Assembly: GCA_937899625.1 (NCBI GenBank)
Contig: CALCCB010000053.1
Span: 1 to 53,131, forward strand
Source of the DNA: an uncultured Bacteroidota bacterium
GTDB taxonomy: Bacteria > Bacteroidota > Bacteroidia > Flavobacteriales_D > Crocinitomicaceae
Length of the DNA stretch: 53,131 bases
Reading direction: 5' to 3'
Part shown: piece after piece, positions 16,273 through 26,285 of the stretch
Numbering within the stretch: position 1 is the first letter of the stretch
How the letters are laid out: each line of letters opens with the position of its first letter
Notes under the pieces: model-generated
Databases searched by the model: none
The model's input: only the letters and a program-made list of their open reading frames with translations
What the model was told of the DNA's origin: nothing
Position numbers and translations under genes: made by a program

Positions 16273-18543
16273 TTACTCAATGATCAATTTTTGTGAAGTG
16301 GATCCTTCTGGTGTAGATACATTTATGATGTATAATCCAGCGTTAAAATCAGATGATTCAAGGATCAACACATCCATTGATATATCCTTTACAGACTTAA
16401 CAACTGACCCTTTCATATCAACAATTTCGTAAGATTCAATTTTTGTTCCGTTCACCTGAACATAGACCTTATCATTTGAAGGAACAGGGAATATTACCAC
16501 ATTCGCATCAAGAAGCTCTTGAATTGAACTTGAAGCACAACCATCCGCATTGTATGAGTTGTCATCAACATTGATGTAACAAGCAAAATCTACAGAGTCA
16601 ATGAATGGGTTTCTATTTCCCTGTAGATCATAAATGTATTCGTGTCGTGCAATCTCATAATTATCAGGCAAATCCTGGAAATGCCAGTCTATCAATGTTT
16701 GGACAACCTGCTTATCAGAATTAACATTTCCAGTTAGTGGGAAGTCATATGCAACTGAAGTATACATTATTGATCTGGCTGCATTACCTTTTTGAGAATT
16801 AGTCGGTTCAAAAACCAATTGAGAGCCATTATAACCAACAGCACAGTCTAGAAACGTATACAGAGTCGAACCAGTAATGTTATCTAAAGGTAGATTACTT
16901 CTTGGCGTATTAGCCCCTTGCAAATTGGTTGGATAGAGATGGTGCTGGTCCGTATATTCAGGTTGCTCAGGACTGTCCGCAGGAAAGCTAGGCATCCAAG
17001 AATGCGAAAAGGTATGCTCTCTGGAATATCCGGTTTGAGTCCAATCGAAAGGATCATCAAATACTTTTCTTTCACCTGAATATACACATGTAACATAAGA
17101 CTGACCATTTGTTGTGTCTTTGATCTCAAACTCGTTCATCATTGTTTGCTTATACATGAAGTAGGTGATCTGAGTATGTGGGTTGATTAATGCTTCGAGA
17201 TCAGTTACCAAAGTAGGAGACGAAGAAGAAATCCCATTGTAATAAGCTCCAATATTCGAACCTGTGCTCGACACATTCCCGGTAGCTGGGGAAGTGGTAA
17301 GGTAATTTTCGTATCCACCCTGTCCATTGAACGCATAAACTGCGAAATAATAGTTTTGGTTCGCAATAATACCTCGCGGCGTAAACCCTAAACCAGAACC
17401 AACATAAGCTACTCTTGCATCTCCAACGACATCTCCTCTCATATAGGTGTTACCGTTGGCAGGAACTCCAGTAATAGCGCTACCATTTTTCCATAAAACT
17501 ATGTACTTTGATGCACCAGTTCCAGCGTTATACGTACCAGACAGAGTGTATGCCTTTACATTTGAAAAACTCAATCCAGTTGGATTTGTAGTAGGTTCAG
17601 TTGCAAGGTTGTTGGTTCCTACCCCTTCGAAGTTGATAATGTAAGGATTTTCATCTGCATCGTCATTTCCAATTGAAATTGTTGCAAATCTGGAACCCGT
17701 GCTTGCAGGTAAAAATGTAATTGTGTAGGAATTACTAGCACCACCAGCAACTGTTCCTGCAGTGATATTAGATGAAAAATCAGCAGAATTAATACCTGAA
17801 AAACTATGTCCTGAAATTGTTAAATTATTTACACCTAAGTTTTCAATAGAAACAATCAGAGTTGCAGCCGGACCGACAAAGTAATTCGAACCTGTCAATA
17901 CATCCACTCCATTGATCAACACATTTATTTCCTTATCCGGTGCCACATAAGGAACGATATCATTAAGATCCCTTGGCACAACCTGATAGTTCGTGTTGAA
18001 CTGTCCCATTTCTCCAGTGATCGTTATTGGACCTGTTGGAATTGGGGTACCATCAATGTTAGTCGATCCATTGATCCTCACATCCAGTGTATTGGCTCCA
18101 TCCGTAACCTGTACCGTACTGTTTCCAGTAGCAAAGTTGCCTGTTTGAACGAAAGTAACATTCTGGAATTGAACGAGTTTTGACTCATGTACTTCGCCAG
18201 CCGATGTAATACCCAATTGTAAAGGCGTTGGTGTGATCACTGCAGGACCATGATTCGTGTAAGAGTTAATTGGTGAAATTTCCAATAACCCAGAAAAATC
18301 AAGAAGAACACCTGTTACAGTAATCGAATCATATCGCTGAACAGAATTCAAGGTTGTTCCATAGGCGGCGATTGCTGCTGTTCCATCCTGTAAGTATCGA
18401 ATTGGACCTAATTCCGAACCATTCGTTACTACTCCACTTACAGTAACTGTTTGACCGACACCCAATGCACGAGCATCTGCAATCGTTTGAGCGGAAGCAA
18501 TTCCTGTTAAACAGATGGCAATAAATAATAAAACTTTTTTCAT
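16273..18543 (-). CDS. T9SS-secreted endonuclease I with N-terminal OB folds
   Basis: 756 residues. In order: a signal peptide (1-18, ending ASAQ); two OB-fold-like, possibly nucleic-acid-binding units (about 20-195, with VGQTVTVSGVVT and YLQDGTAAI); a choice-of-anchor-D/Hydin-like Ig domain (about 200-310); an FN3-like module (about 315-425); a ββα-Me endonuclease I domain (about 430-665) with REHTFSHSWMP (near 504) and DQHHLYPTN...RSNLP (near 531); and a T9SS sorting domain (about 684-756, ending QKLIIE). It should cut extracellular DNA (perhaps RNA) at the cell surface or after release. It sits 13 bases after the TonB receptor start-to-stop junction, in a five-gene operon. Confidence 0.88.
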   Translation of the reverse strand: MKKVLLFIAICLTGIASAQTIADARALGVGQTVTVSGVVTNGSELGPIRYLQDGTAAIAAYGTTLNSVQRYDSITVTGVLLDFSGLLEISPINSYTNHGPAVITPTPLQLGITSAGEVHESKLVQFQNVTFVQTGNFATGNSTVQVTDGANTLDVRINGSTNIDGTPIPTGPITITGEMGQFNTNYQVVPRDLNDIVPYVAPDKEINVLINGVDVLTGSNYFVGPAATLIVSIENLGVNNLTISGHSFSGINSADFSSNITAGTVAGGASNSYTITFLPASTGSRFATISIGNDDADENPYIINFEGVGTNNLATEPTTNPTGLSFSNVKAYTLSGTYNAGTGASKYIVLWKNGSAITGVPANGNTYMRGDVVGDARVAYVGSGLGFTPRGIIANQNYYFAVYAFNGQGGYENYLTTSPATGNVSSTGSNIGAYYNGISSSSPTLVTDLEALINPHTQITYFMYKQTMMNEFEIKDTTNGQSYVTCVYSGERKVFDDPFDWTQTGYSREHTFSHSWMPSFPADSPEQPEYTDQHHLYPTNLQGANTPRSNLPLDNITGSTLYTFLDCAVGYNGSQLVFEPTNSQKGNAARSIMYTSVAYDFPLTGNVNSDKQVVQTLIDWHFQDLPDNYEIARHEYIYDLQGNRNPFIDSVDFACYINVDDNSYNADGCASSSIQELLDANVVIFPVPSNDKVYVQVNGTKIESYEIVDMKGSVVKSVKDISMDVLILESSDFNAGLYIINVSTPEGSTSQKLIIE

Positions 18544-18556
18544 TTTTTATAGTGTA

Positions 18557-21301
18557 TTAAAATTCAAAACCTAACGACAAATTAAAGGTCAAACCTTGAC
18601 CAACAAATACTCCAGCTGATTGAGCGCCAAAATCAGAACCATTCTGATTGTTTCTCGCGTCTGAAATGTACCATGAGTTCAATGCATTGAATACATTGGC
18701 TTTAAAATGTAAAGAACTTTTCTCAAATCTCACTCGGTATCCTGCGTGAACACTCATCAATCCATAAGAAGGAATCTTCCATGACTCTCTGCCTCCATTT
18801 CCCGAAGAAGGAGTTAATGAGAATGGATCGAAATTACTGAAGTAACGATCAAAATAAGTGTATTTAATTTTTACATATCCCGACTTCAGGAAAGAGTATC
18901 TAACACTTGCGGCATAGGTTGACTGAGCTGCATCTCCAACATGAACTCCTTTCGCATCAAATTCGAAAACTGTCCCTAATACATCGATCTGCTCAGATGA
19001 CTGCCAAGTCCAGTCGCCAATTGAGATCATCCCTTCAAATGTCAATTTCTTTGATACGTTGTAAGCTGCATCGAATTCAATTCCCATGTGCAATGCATCC
19101 ATTCCGTTAACGTTTGCTCTGACAAATTCAAGTGGATCCAATGGGTTAGGAATGCTCACGCCAAAAGGAAATGGCTTATTCTGCCAGAAGGTAAAGTAAC
19201 CGTTTGAATTCAAGCTAAACTTCTTTGATCGGTATCCATAACCAACTTCGAAGGCATAGATCTTTTCATTCAGGATCTCCTCAAACACTGAATTCGTGTT
19301 ATTATCAATGACATTTGAGAATTGCGGAGTTCTAGATAAGTAACCCAAATTCATGAACACATTCGAACGATCACTCACATTTAGGTTCGCCCCGGCCTTA
19401 ACAGTATATCCGGCCTTCCATACTGTTTCAGTCTGACTGTAGATCAACTCAGGAGAATCAGTTGTATATGTTTTACCATTGTATTCAACTGTATCTGAAT
19501 ACCCGACATAAATCACCGTATCTCCATCATGCAGCTCTTTCTTTTTAAAGTAGTCAACACCCAGATAATTATTGACAACACTAGACGCGTTAACGAAGGC
19601 TGTCCAACGTCCGTGAGAATATTCAGCCTGTCCAAATCCTCCCATCCATTGCATAATGGCGTCTCTGTGATTTTGATATGGCAGATCTTCACGAGCGATC
19701 TTGTCACCGACTTGCATCATAGTAGTCGGTGCATTCTGATTCGCTTCATTGATAAAGTAATCACCTCCCAGTAAGTCTGTCAATTCAGTATAGTGTGTTC
19801 CTTTATAATATCTATAATCCAAACCTCCAGAAACATTCCATTTGCTATTGACCTTAAGATCAAATTGAGAGATACCCCCAACCCAGAAATGGTTATTCAT
19901 TGAAGCAGATGCAACAACCGAGGACTTAAGCATTGTAGAATCATAGGCAAAATCAGTGGTGGGATAGGTATTTCCGAATAAAACTTTCCATTTATTGTTG
20001 TATACCATTTGATCCCAATCTACTTGACCGGTAGAATCAAACAAAATCGCACTTGATGAATTAAAAATTCGCTCTCCTCCACCTCTACCGATGGAAACAT
20101 AAGCCATGTTTGACCAAGAAAGTTTATCATTCACTTTCCAGAAATCTTTCAATGTAATCTGTGGTTTATGGTAAAAATTTCTTCGCTCATTTTTAATTGT
20201 TCTAGTACCATCATCACTCGTCAAATATCCCCAGTGCTGATTGAAACGAGTTCCATGGTCAATATTTGAAGAGTCTACTGATGTAACACCCAGATCATAT
20301 GCTCTATCTGCATTCCAATAGGCAATCGGTTGATTGAATGATCGTTGACCATGTTGCTGAGGAGCACCAAATCCACTTAAACTCGTCACATGGTTTTTCC
20401 ATTTCTTTTGAACCTTCAAATAATAGAATGCACCTTGCGAGTTCAGTCCATCAACCCAACCATTACCTTGTTTGTATGACCCTGAAAACAAAACACCCCA
20501 TCCATTCTTAAGCGTTCCAGATTTGTAGGATAAAGAAGTTCGTAAAAAGGTTCCGCTCCCATACTCCTGCTCAGCTTTGATCTCTCTTTTACCAGCTGTA
20601 TTATCTGTGATGATGTTCATCGTTCCGCCGACGGATGGCATTGCAAGCTTAGTGGCGCCCAATCCTCTTTGTACCTGGATTTGTTGAGTTATATCGTCCA
20701 AACCAAACCAGTTCGACCAGTACACCCAACCGTTTTCCATGTCGTTCACCGGAACCCCATCGATCATTACACCAACATTACGCTGATCAAATCCACGGAT
20801 CGTAATTCGAGCGTCTCCATCACCTCCACCTTGCTGTGTGGCATGTACACCCGGCTTTGAATTGAGGATCATTGGAAGATCCTGAGATCCTAATTCTTCT
20901 GTTAATTCTTTTTTCCCAAGGGTAGACACCGCAACAGGTGTTTTTCTATCCTGAGCAATGTTCCCGATCACTTTGACCTCTTCAAGCTCCTGGCTTCCTC
21001 CAAGAAGAACATCTTGAGAAACTTCCGGCTGATCAATTGAAATTTGAATACGAACGGTGTCAAATGAGATCATCGCTACAGTCAGGGTATAATTACCATA
21101 AGCCAGATCACTAATTCGATATAGACCGTCAAAATCTGAACGAGCCTGACCTTTGATCTCGTTGTTTTCATACATGATCACCCTGGCACCTACTACAGGT
21201 TGCTTAGTTGCATTATCTACTATCTTACCCGATAAATTACCAGATTGAGAAAAGATCGAGCAGGTGATCGTCAGAAAGAAAAGTGAAAGAATGGTCTTCA
21301 T
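18557..21301 (-). CDS. TonB-dependent outer-membrane receptor with carboxypeptidase-regulatory domain
   Basis: 914 residues: a signal peptide (1-18), a CarboxypepD_reg-like beta-sandwich (about 20-105, GKIVDNATKQPVVGARV), a plug domain (about 115-240, with ITIRGFDQRNVGVMIDGVPVNDMENG and GGTMNIIT) and a 22-strand-type barrel ending in an aromatic residue (LSLGFEF). It imports a ligand across the outer membrane using TonB energy. No SusD-type lipoprotein is adjacent, so it is not a classical glycan SusCD pair. Between a secreted nuclease and a lamin-tail protein, the likely cargo is nucleic-acid fragments, nucleosides or phosphate; this is inference from context. Confidence 0.88.
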   Translation of the reverse strand: MKTILSLFFLTITCSIFSQSGNLSGKIVDNATKQPVVGARVIMYENNEIKGQARSDFDGLYRISDLAYGNYTLTVAMISFDTVRIQISIDQPEVSQDVLLGGSQELEEVKVIGNIAQDRKTPVAVSTLGKKELTEELGSQDLPMILNSKPGVHATQQGGGDGDARITIRGFDQRNVGVMIDGVPVNDMENGWVYWSNWFGLDDITQQIQVQRGLGATKLAMPSVGGTMNIITDNTAGKREIKAEQEYGSGTFLRTSLSYKSGTLKNGWGVLFSGSYKQGNGWVDGLNSQGAFYYLKVQKKWKNHVTSLSGFGAPQQHGQRSFNQPIAYWNADRAYDLGVTSVDSSNIDHGTRFNQHWGYLTSDDGTRTIKNERRNFYHKPQITLKDFWKVNDKLSWSNMAYVSIGRGGGERIFNSSSAILFDSTGQVDWDQMVYNNKWKVLFGNTYPTTDFAYDSTMLKSSVVASASMNNHFWVGGISQFDLKVNSKWNVSGGLDYRYYKGTHYTELTDLLGGDYFINEANQNAPTTMMQVGDKIAREDLPYQNHRDAIMQWMGGFGQAEYSHGRWTAFVNASSVVNNYLGVDYFKKKELHDGDTVIYVGYSDTVEYNGKTYTTDSPELIYSQTETVWKAGYTVKAGANLNVSDRSNVFMNLGYLSRTPQFSNVIDNNTNSVFEEILNEKIYAFEVGYGYRSKKFSLNSNGYFTFWQNKPFPFGVSIPNPLDPLEFVRANVNGMDALHMGIEFDAAYNVSKKLTFEGMISIGDWTWQSSEQIDVLGTVFEFDAKGVHVGDAAQSTYAASVRYSFLKSGYVKIKYTYFDRYFSNFDPFSLTPSSGNGGRESWKIPSYGLMSVHAGYRVRFEKSSLHFKANVFNALNSWYISDARNNQNGSDFGAQSAGVFVGQGLTFNLSLGFEF

Positions 21302-21363
21302 TATCCTGTTTTCATGAAAAGAGGTCGATTGCTCGACCTCTTTGGATTATTTACTGATAAATA

Positions 21364-22338
21364 TTATTTTACCACTACTCTTTTAGAAACTTGTTCTCCT
21401 TGAGCATTTGTCAATCGAACAAAGTACACTCCTTTGGAAGCGCTAAGATCAACAGACATAACAGTTTTTCCATTTGTAGAGGAAGAATATACTGACTGTC
21501 CAAGAGCATTTGTGATCTCAATATTGTCAAATGATGCAATGTTCTTTACGTAAACAACTCCATTCGTTGGGTTAGGATATACTCGAACCGACTCTAACAT
21601 CTCTTCATCCACAGAAGCTGGCTCACAATCGCAAGTATGAACTCCAAGAGATTCCCAATTACCAAATAACTGGCCTCCTATATCAACTACCGCTGGAATT
21701 GAATCATACTCTAAAAGAGGATCAAAAAACGATAACAACACGTTCGTTTCACCTTTTTTGATTGTAGCCTTTCTGATCATTGAATGGTCTGCTGTCACGA
21801 TATCTCCAGGTCCGTTGTAAGGAAAAGCAGATGTCCAAGCTGTTCCAGGATCTTGTCCTATCTTACCGAAGATATCAACTACCACAGCATTCGCAATGTC
21901 AGTCGCACTTCCCTTTGCCAAAACAACGGCATCATTTCCGTTCCAGTAGAATGCATATGAATCTGCATAAACTGGACAATAAAATTCATCCGCCTTAGCC
22001 TGAAGATCATCCCAAACAGGTGCTTCCTGTCCAGTTCCCATCGGATCTCTTTTATCAAGAACCCCAACATGAGTGCTGTAAGGAGCAATGGTTCCAGTCA
22101 ACTGGATCGCAATAGAAGCCGTAGCACCAGAAGTATTAGAAGTTGAACCGTTGTTGTATCTCGCTACGAAATACTGACTCAAATCAATTGAATTGGCTGT
22201 AGGATTGTAAATCTCTAACGCTTTGTTGTTAGACCATCCTTCAACGTACTCTGAAATAAATAATTCAGAACAGTCGGCTGTCTGACCGAAAGTAAACCCG
22301 GTCAATAATGTAGATAGGAAAAGTAAAACTTTTTTCAT
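21364..22338 (-). CDS. Lamin-tail-domain protein with T9SS sorting signal
   Basis: 324 residues: a signal peptide (1-18), a lamin-tail domain (about 22-235) starting CSELFISEYVEGWSNNKALE, and a T9SS C-terminal domain (about 250-324, VRVYPNPTNG through SKRVVVK). This lamin-tail subtype is the one found at the N-terminus of ExeM-like extracellular nucleases, where it is thought to help surface association or substrate contact. It has no catalytic domain of its own. It is first in the nucleic-acid operon, 62 bases ahead of the TonB receptor gene. Confidence 0.82.
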   Translation of the reverse strand: MKKVLLFLSTLLTGFTFGQTADCSELFISEYVEGWSNNKALEIYNPTANSIDLSQYFVARYNNGSTSNTSGATASIAIQLTGTIAPYSTHVGVLDKRDPMGTGQEAPVWDDLQAKADEFYCPVYADSYAFYWNGNDAVVLAKGSATDIANAVVVDIFGKIGQDPGTAWTSAFPYNGPGDIVTADHSMIRKATIKKGETNVLLSFFDPLLEYDSIPAVVDIGGQLFGNWESLGVHTCDCEPASVDEEMLESVRVYPNPTNGVVYVKNIASFDNIEITNALGQSVYSSSTNGKTVMSVDLSASKGVYFVRLTNAQGEQVSKRVVVK

Positions 22339-22677
22339 TGGATTAATTTAGATTATAGATTGATCGAAAAATTACATTGGATACCGAACGAAAAGGATGC
22401 AAAGTTGGGATATAGCTGTGCACGTATACTATTGATAAATTCAACGCACTGCTGTATCTCTTGAAAGACATTTACTTGCTCATTGCTCTCTCATTCTTAT
22501 TCTTTCCCGGTTTCAGCTCAATTGAATAGCCTCAAGGACAACAAGAAAGAATTTTGCACAAATGTAGGACATTCTACTCAACCATTCTTTATGAAATTGT
22601 TAACATTGGGAAAAGGTTTTTCACGATTCCTAAGTGTTCAATGCAATCATTTCTATTTTTACAATAAAAAGTATACT
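22339..22677. other. Divergent intergenic region, nucleic-acid operon / S9 peptidase
   Basis: 339 bases without a supported gene. An in-frame extension of the peptidase gene to 22483 is open, but it would place 65 non-homologous residues before a good signal peptide. On the minus strand a TAATTTTT (22367-22374) is a 7-of-8 match to the -7 consensus 28 bases before the lamin-tail gene. On the plus strand a weak TATTTTTA lies shortly before 22678. I see no convincing operator or hairpin. Confidence 0.4.
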
Positions 22678-24855
22678 ATGCAAAAGGCTCTATTTTTCTT
22701 CATTCTGGGGATGATCATTCACCCTTTAACTGCCCAAAAGGAGTTAACGGTTGAATCCATCTGGAAAAAATATGAATTCTACTCTCAAGGAGTGAGTGGA
22801 TTTAATGGGATGAACGACGGGATCCACTTCACGAAACTTACCGAAGACAAAGGAAAACAGAGCATCACCAAGCATAAGATCACGGATTATGCGGGAAGTG
22901 GAGATGTGCTGGTGAAGTCGGAAGAACTGATCTATAACGGAAAAAGCATTGATGTTTCTGATTATCAATTTAATGAAGACGAATCAAAAATCTTATTGAT
23001 CACAGAAGAGACAAGCATCTACAGAAGAAGCTACAATGCCGTTCACTACCTGATGGACATGAAAACCAAAAAGATAGAACCATTAGATACTGAGCATAGT
23101 CCACAAACATTAGCAGAGTATTCGCCGGATGGGATGAAGGTTTCATACATCTATAAAAATGATCTTTTTGTGAAGGACCTGGCTTCTGGTAAAGTCAAGC
23201 AGCTTACAGAAGATGGAAAGAAGAACAAAGTTATCAATGGTACTACAGATTGGGTGTATGAAGAGGAATTCGCACTTACGAAAGCTTATGACTGGTCTCC
23301 GGACAGTAAAACGATTGCCTTTTTAAGGTTCAATGAGAAGAAGGTGAAAGAATTCACGATGACTTACTATAAGAATGAACTTTATCCGGAAGAATATACG
23401 TTCAAATATCCAAAAGCAGGCGAAGAAAATTCTAAGGTTACGCTTCATACTGTATCCGTTTCAAAAGGTAAGGTTTCGAATATCAATCTTGGTGAATACG
23501 AGTACATTCCGCGTTTGACCTATTCGCCAATTGACAATCAACTGATCGTGCAAACCCTCAACAGACATCAAAATCACGTAAAATATCACATCATTAATAC
23601 ATCAGCTAAAAAACCAGTTTCAAAAGTATTCCATGAAGAAATTGATAAAGCGTACGTGGAAATTGATGATAATCTGTTGATCCTGAATGATGGAAAATCA
23701 TTGATCCGAACAAGTGAAAAGGACGGTTACAATCATATTTATAAGGTTGGGTTTGATGGAAGTACTACACAAATCACAAAAGGAAGCTGGGATGTGATCG
23801 AGTTGCACGGAATTGATACAAAGAATGAAAATATCTATTTCAGTTCAGCCGAATTCGGAACGATATCAAAAACCATTTCAAAGATCAGAGTAGACGGAAG
23901 CAACAAAACACTGATCTCATCAGATCATGGCTATAACGATGCTGAATTTACGAATGGAATGAATTATTTCGTAAAAACATATTCGGACGCCAACAGACCT
24001 CCGGTTTCAACCCTATGCGACAACGCAGGAAAAGAACTTGCGGTCCTTCAAGATAACTCAGCATTGAATGAAAAACTATCATCATATACTTTAGGAAAAA
24101 AGGAATTCTTTACCTTGGAGCTGGAGGGCAGATCATTGAACGCCTGGATGTTGAAACCAGCTAATTTCGATCCAGCTAAAAAATACCCAGTTTACATGAT
24201 CGTATATGGCGGTCCAGGGCACAATGAAGTGATCGATAGCTGGGGCGGAATGAACTTGATGTATCATCAGTTGTTGGCCCAAAAAGGATACATCGTTGTT
24301 TCAGTTGATCCAAGAGGAACGATGTACAGAGGTGCTGAATTCAAGAAATCAACCTACTTACAATTAGGAAAGCTGGAAACTGAAGATTTCATTGATGCTG
24401 CGAAATACCTTCAAAAACAATCGTATATCGATCCGGCGAGAATCGGTATTCAGGGTTGGAGTTATGGTGGGTTTATGTCATCTCTTTGTATTACGAAAGG
24501 AGCAGACGTATTTAAAGCAGCGATCGCTGTAGCTCCAGTAACCAACTGGAAATTCTATGACAACATTTATACGGAAAGGTTTATGCGAACTCCGGAAGAA
24601 AACCCGAATGGATATGAGGAAAATTCTCCTGTGAATTTCGCAAAGCTTTTAAAAGGAAAATACTTGTTGATTCATGGATCTGGAGATGATAACGTTCATT
24701 ATCAAAACACCATGGAAATGATCAATGCAATGGTTGCTGCAGACAAGGATTTTGAACATTTCATCTACCCTAACAAAAACCACGGGATTTATGGTGGAAA
24801 TACTCGAAATCATTTATTCAGAATGATGCTGAACTTTACTATGGAAAATCTTTAA
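22678..24855 (+). CDS. S9 family prolyl oligopeptidase, dipeptidyl peptidase IV type
   Basis: 725 residues from MQKALFFFILGMIIHPLTAQ, which is a signal peptide. Residues about 40-470 form the DPP4 beta-propeller (contains DWVYEEEF, the region that binds the free N-terminus). The C-terminal alpha/beta hydrolase has the nucleophile in GWSYGG (S595), Asp in GDDNVH (near 670) and His in NKNHGI (H702). It removes X-Pro or X-Ala dipeptides in the periplasm. Length and motif spacing match bacterial DPP4. The start at 22483 is rejected for lack of homology and because it hides the signal peptide. Confidence 0.92.
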   Translation: MQKALFFFILGMIIHPLTAQKELTVESIWKKYEFYSQGVSGFNGMNDGIHFTKLTEDKGKQSITKHKITDYAGSGDVLVKSEELIYNGKSIDVSDYQFNEDESKILLITEETSIYRRSYNAVHYLMDMKTKKIEPLDTEHSPQTLAEYSPDGMKVSYIYKNDLFVKDLASGKVKQLTEDGKKNKVINGTTDWVYEEEFALTKAYDWSPDSKTIAFLRFNEKKVKEFTMTYYKNELYPEEYTFKYPKAGEENSKVTLHTVSVSKGKVSNINLGEYEYIPRLTYSPIDNQLIVQTLNRHQNHVKYHIINTSAKKPVSKVFHEEIDKAYVEIDDNLLILNDGKSLIRTSEKDGYNHIYKVGFDGSTTQITKGSWDVIELHGIDTKNENIYFSSAEFGTISKTISKIRVDGSNKTLISSDHGYNDAEFTNGMNYFVKTYSDANRPPVSTLCDNAGKELAVLQDNSALNEKLSSYTLGKKEFFTLELEGRSLNAWMLKPANFDPAKKYPVYMIVYGGPGHNEVIDSWGGMNLMYHQLLAQKGYIVVSVDPRGTMYRGAEFKKSTYLQLGKLETEDFIDAAKYLQKQSYIDPARIGIQGWSYGGFMSSLCITKGADVFKAAIAVAPVTNWKFYDNIYTERFMRTPEENPNGYEENSPVNFAKLLKGKYLLIHGSGDDNVHYQNTMEMINAMVAADKDFEHFIYPNKNHGIYGGNTRNHLFRMMLNFTMENL

Positions 24856-24956
24856 TGACCTTTCAAAATATTTTTCCCGTATCTCTTGATATAATATATC
24901 CTAAACATTAACTTAGGCGACCGATAACGATTGAATAACACAATTTAAATTAAGCC

Positions 24957-26240
24957 ATGAGCGAAACTGTAAAACTTGTCATTGGAGACAATTCTTATGA
25001 ATTTCCTGTGATCGAAGGAACTGAAAATGAAAAAGCGATCGACATTGGTAAGCTAAGAGACCTTACCGGTTACATTACTATGGATCCTGGATACAAAAAT
25101 ACAGGAGCATGTTCAAGTAACATTACATACCTTGATGGTGAGAATGGAATTCTACATTATCGCGGTTATTCAATCGAATCATTAGCTGAGCAATCAACAT
25201 TCCTTGAAGTATCCTATTTATTGATCTTCGGAGAATTGCCTTCAAAGGCGCAATTGACCAAATTTGAAAACGACATTCGCAAATACACCCTTGTGAATGA
25301 AGAAATGAAAAATATCCTTGACGGATTCCCAAAAACGGCACATCCGATGGGAGTTCTTTCTTCGCTTACAAGTGCATTAACAGCATTTAACCCTAAGGCT
25401 GTTAACGTGAATAACGAAAAGGAGATGTATGATGCGATCTGTAAGACAATGGCCAAGTTCATTGTGATCGCAACATGGACATACAGAAAGAGTATGGGTT
25501 ATCCTTTGAATTATTACGATAACACAAAAGGATACGTCGATAATTTCCTTCGTTTGATGTTTGAGTTACCTACTGGTCCTTATAACATTGACCCGAAGAT
25601 CGTTTCTGCTTTGGATAAGTTATTCATTCTTCACGCGGACCACGAGCAGAACTGTTCTACTTCAACGGTAAGAATGGTTGGTTCTTCTCATGCAGGACTG
25701 TTTGCTTCAATCTCTTCAGGTGTTTCTGCACTTTGGGGACCTCTTCACGGTGGAGCCAACCAGGCGGTACTTGAAATGTTAGAGCAGATCAAAAATGATG
25801 GTGGCGACGTTGATAAGTACGTTCTTAAAGCAAAAGATAAGGATGATCCTTTCAGATTGATGGGATTCGGACATAGAGTATACAAGAACTTTGACCCAAG
25901 AGCGAGAATCATTAAGAAAGCTGCTGACGACGTTCTAGGTACATTGGGAGTTGATGATCCGGTTCTTGAGATCGCGAAGAAATTGGAGAAAGTAGCATTG
26001 GAGGACGAGTACTTCAAGGCTAGAAATCTTTATCCGAATGTTGACTTCTACTCAGGAATCATTTACCGTGCATTAGGTATTCCAGTGGATATGTTCACTG
26101 TAATGTTTGCAATTGGACGTCTACCAGGATGGATTGCTCAGTGGAAAGAAATGAGGGCTAACAAAGAACCGATCGGTCGTCCAAGACAGATCTATAACGG
26201 AGCTACTCCAAGAGACTACGTTAGCTTAGATAAAAGATAA
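24957..26240 (+). CDS. gltA: Citrate synthase
   Basis: 427 residues, type II bacterial citrate synthase, condensing acetyl-CoA and oxaloacetate at entry to the TCA cycle. Conserved blocks seen: FILHADHEQNCSTSTVRMVGS, WGPLHGGANQAVL (catalytic His), GFGHRVYKNFDPRA (catalytic His and Arg) and DFYSGI (catalytic Asp). The N-terminal beta-rich domain (about 1-45) typical of the hexameric Gram-negative form is present. A strong hairpin terminator lies immediately after the stop codon. Confidence 0.96.
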   Translation: MSETVKLVIGDNSYEFPVIEGTENEKAIDIGKLRDLTGYITMDPGYKNTGACSSNITYLDGENGILHYRGYSIESLAEQSTFLEVSYLLIFGELPSKAQLTKFENDIRKYTLVNEEMKNILDGFPKTAHPMGVLSSLTSALTAFNPKAVNVNNEKEMYDAICKTMAKFIVIATWTYRKSMGYPLNYYDNTKGYVDNFLRLMFELPTGPYNIDPKIVSALDKLFILHADHEQNCSTSTVRMVGSSHAGLFASISSGVSALWGPLHGGANQAVLEMLEQIKNDGGDVDKYVLKAKDKDDPFRLMGFGHRVYKNFDPRARIIKKAADDVLGTLGVDDPVLEIAKKLEKVALEDEYFKARNLYPNVDFYSGIIYRALGIPVDMFTVMFAIGRLPGWIAQWKEMRANKEPIGRPRQIYNGATPRDYVSLDKR

Positions 26241-26244
26241 TAAG

Positions 26245-26270
26245 AAAGGCGCCCTTGAGGCGCCTTTTCT
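26245..26270. terminator. Hairpin terminator after gltA
   Basis: A 9-bp stem AAAGGCGCC (26245-26253) / GGCGCCTTT (26259-26267) with a 5-base loop CTTGA, followed by TCTTTTG on the plus strand. It lies between convergent gltA and the methyltransferase gene and may act in both directions. Confidence 0.85.
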
Positions 26271-26285
26271 TTTGTTGCTATTTTC

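Noticed and set aside
22483-22677. N-terminal extension of the S9 peptidase
   Set aside because: The extension does not look like peptidase sequence and would bury the signal peptide that begins at 22678.
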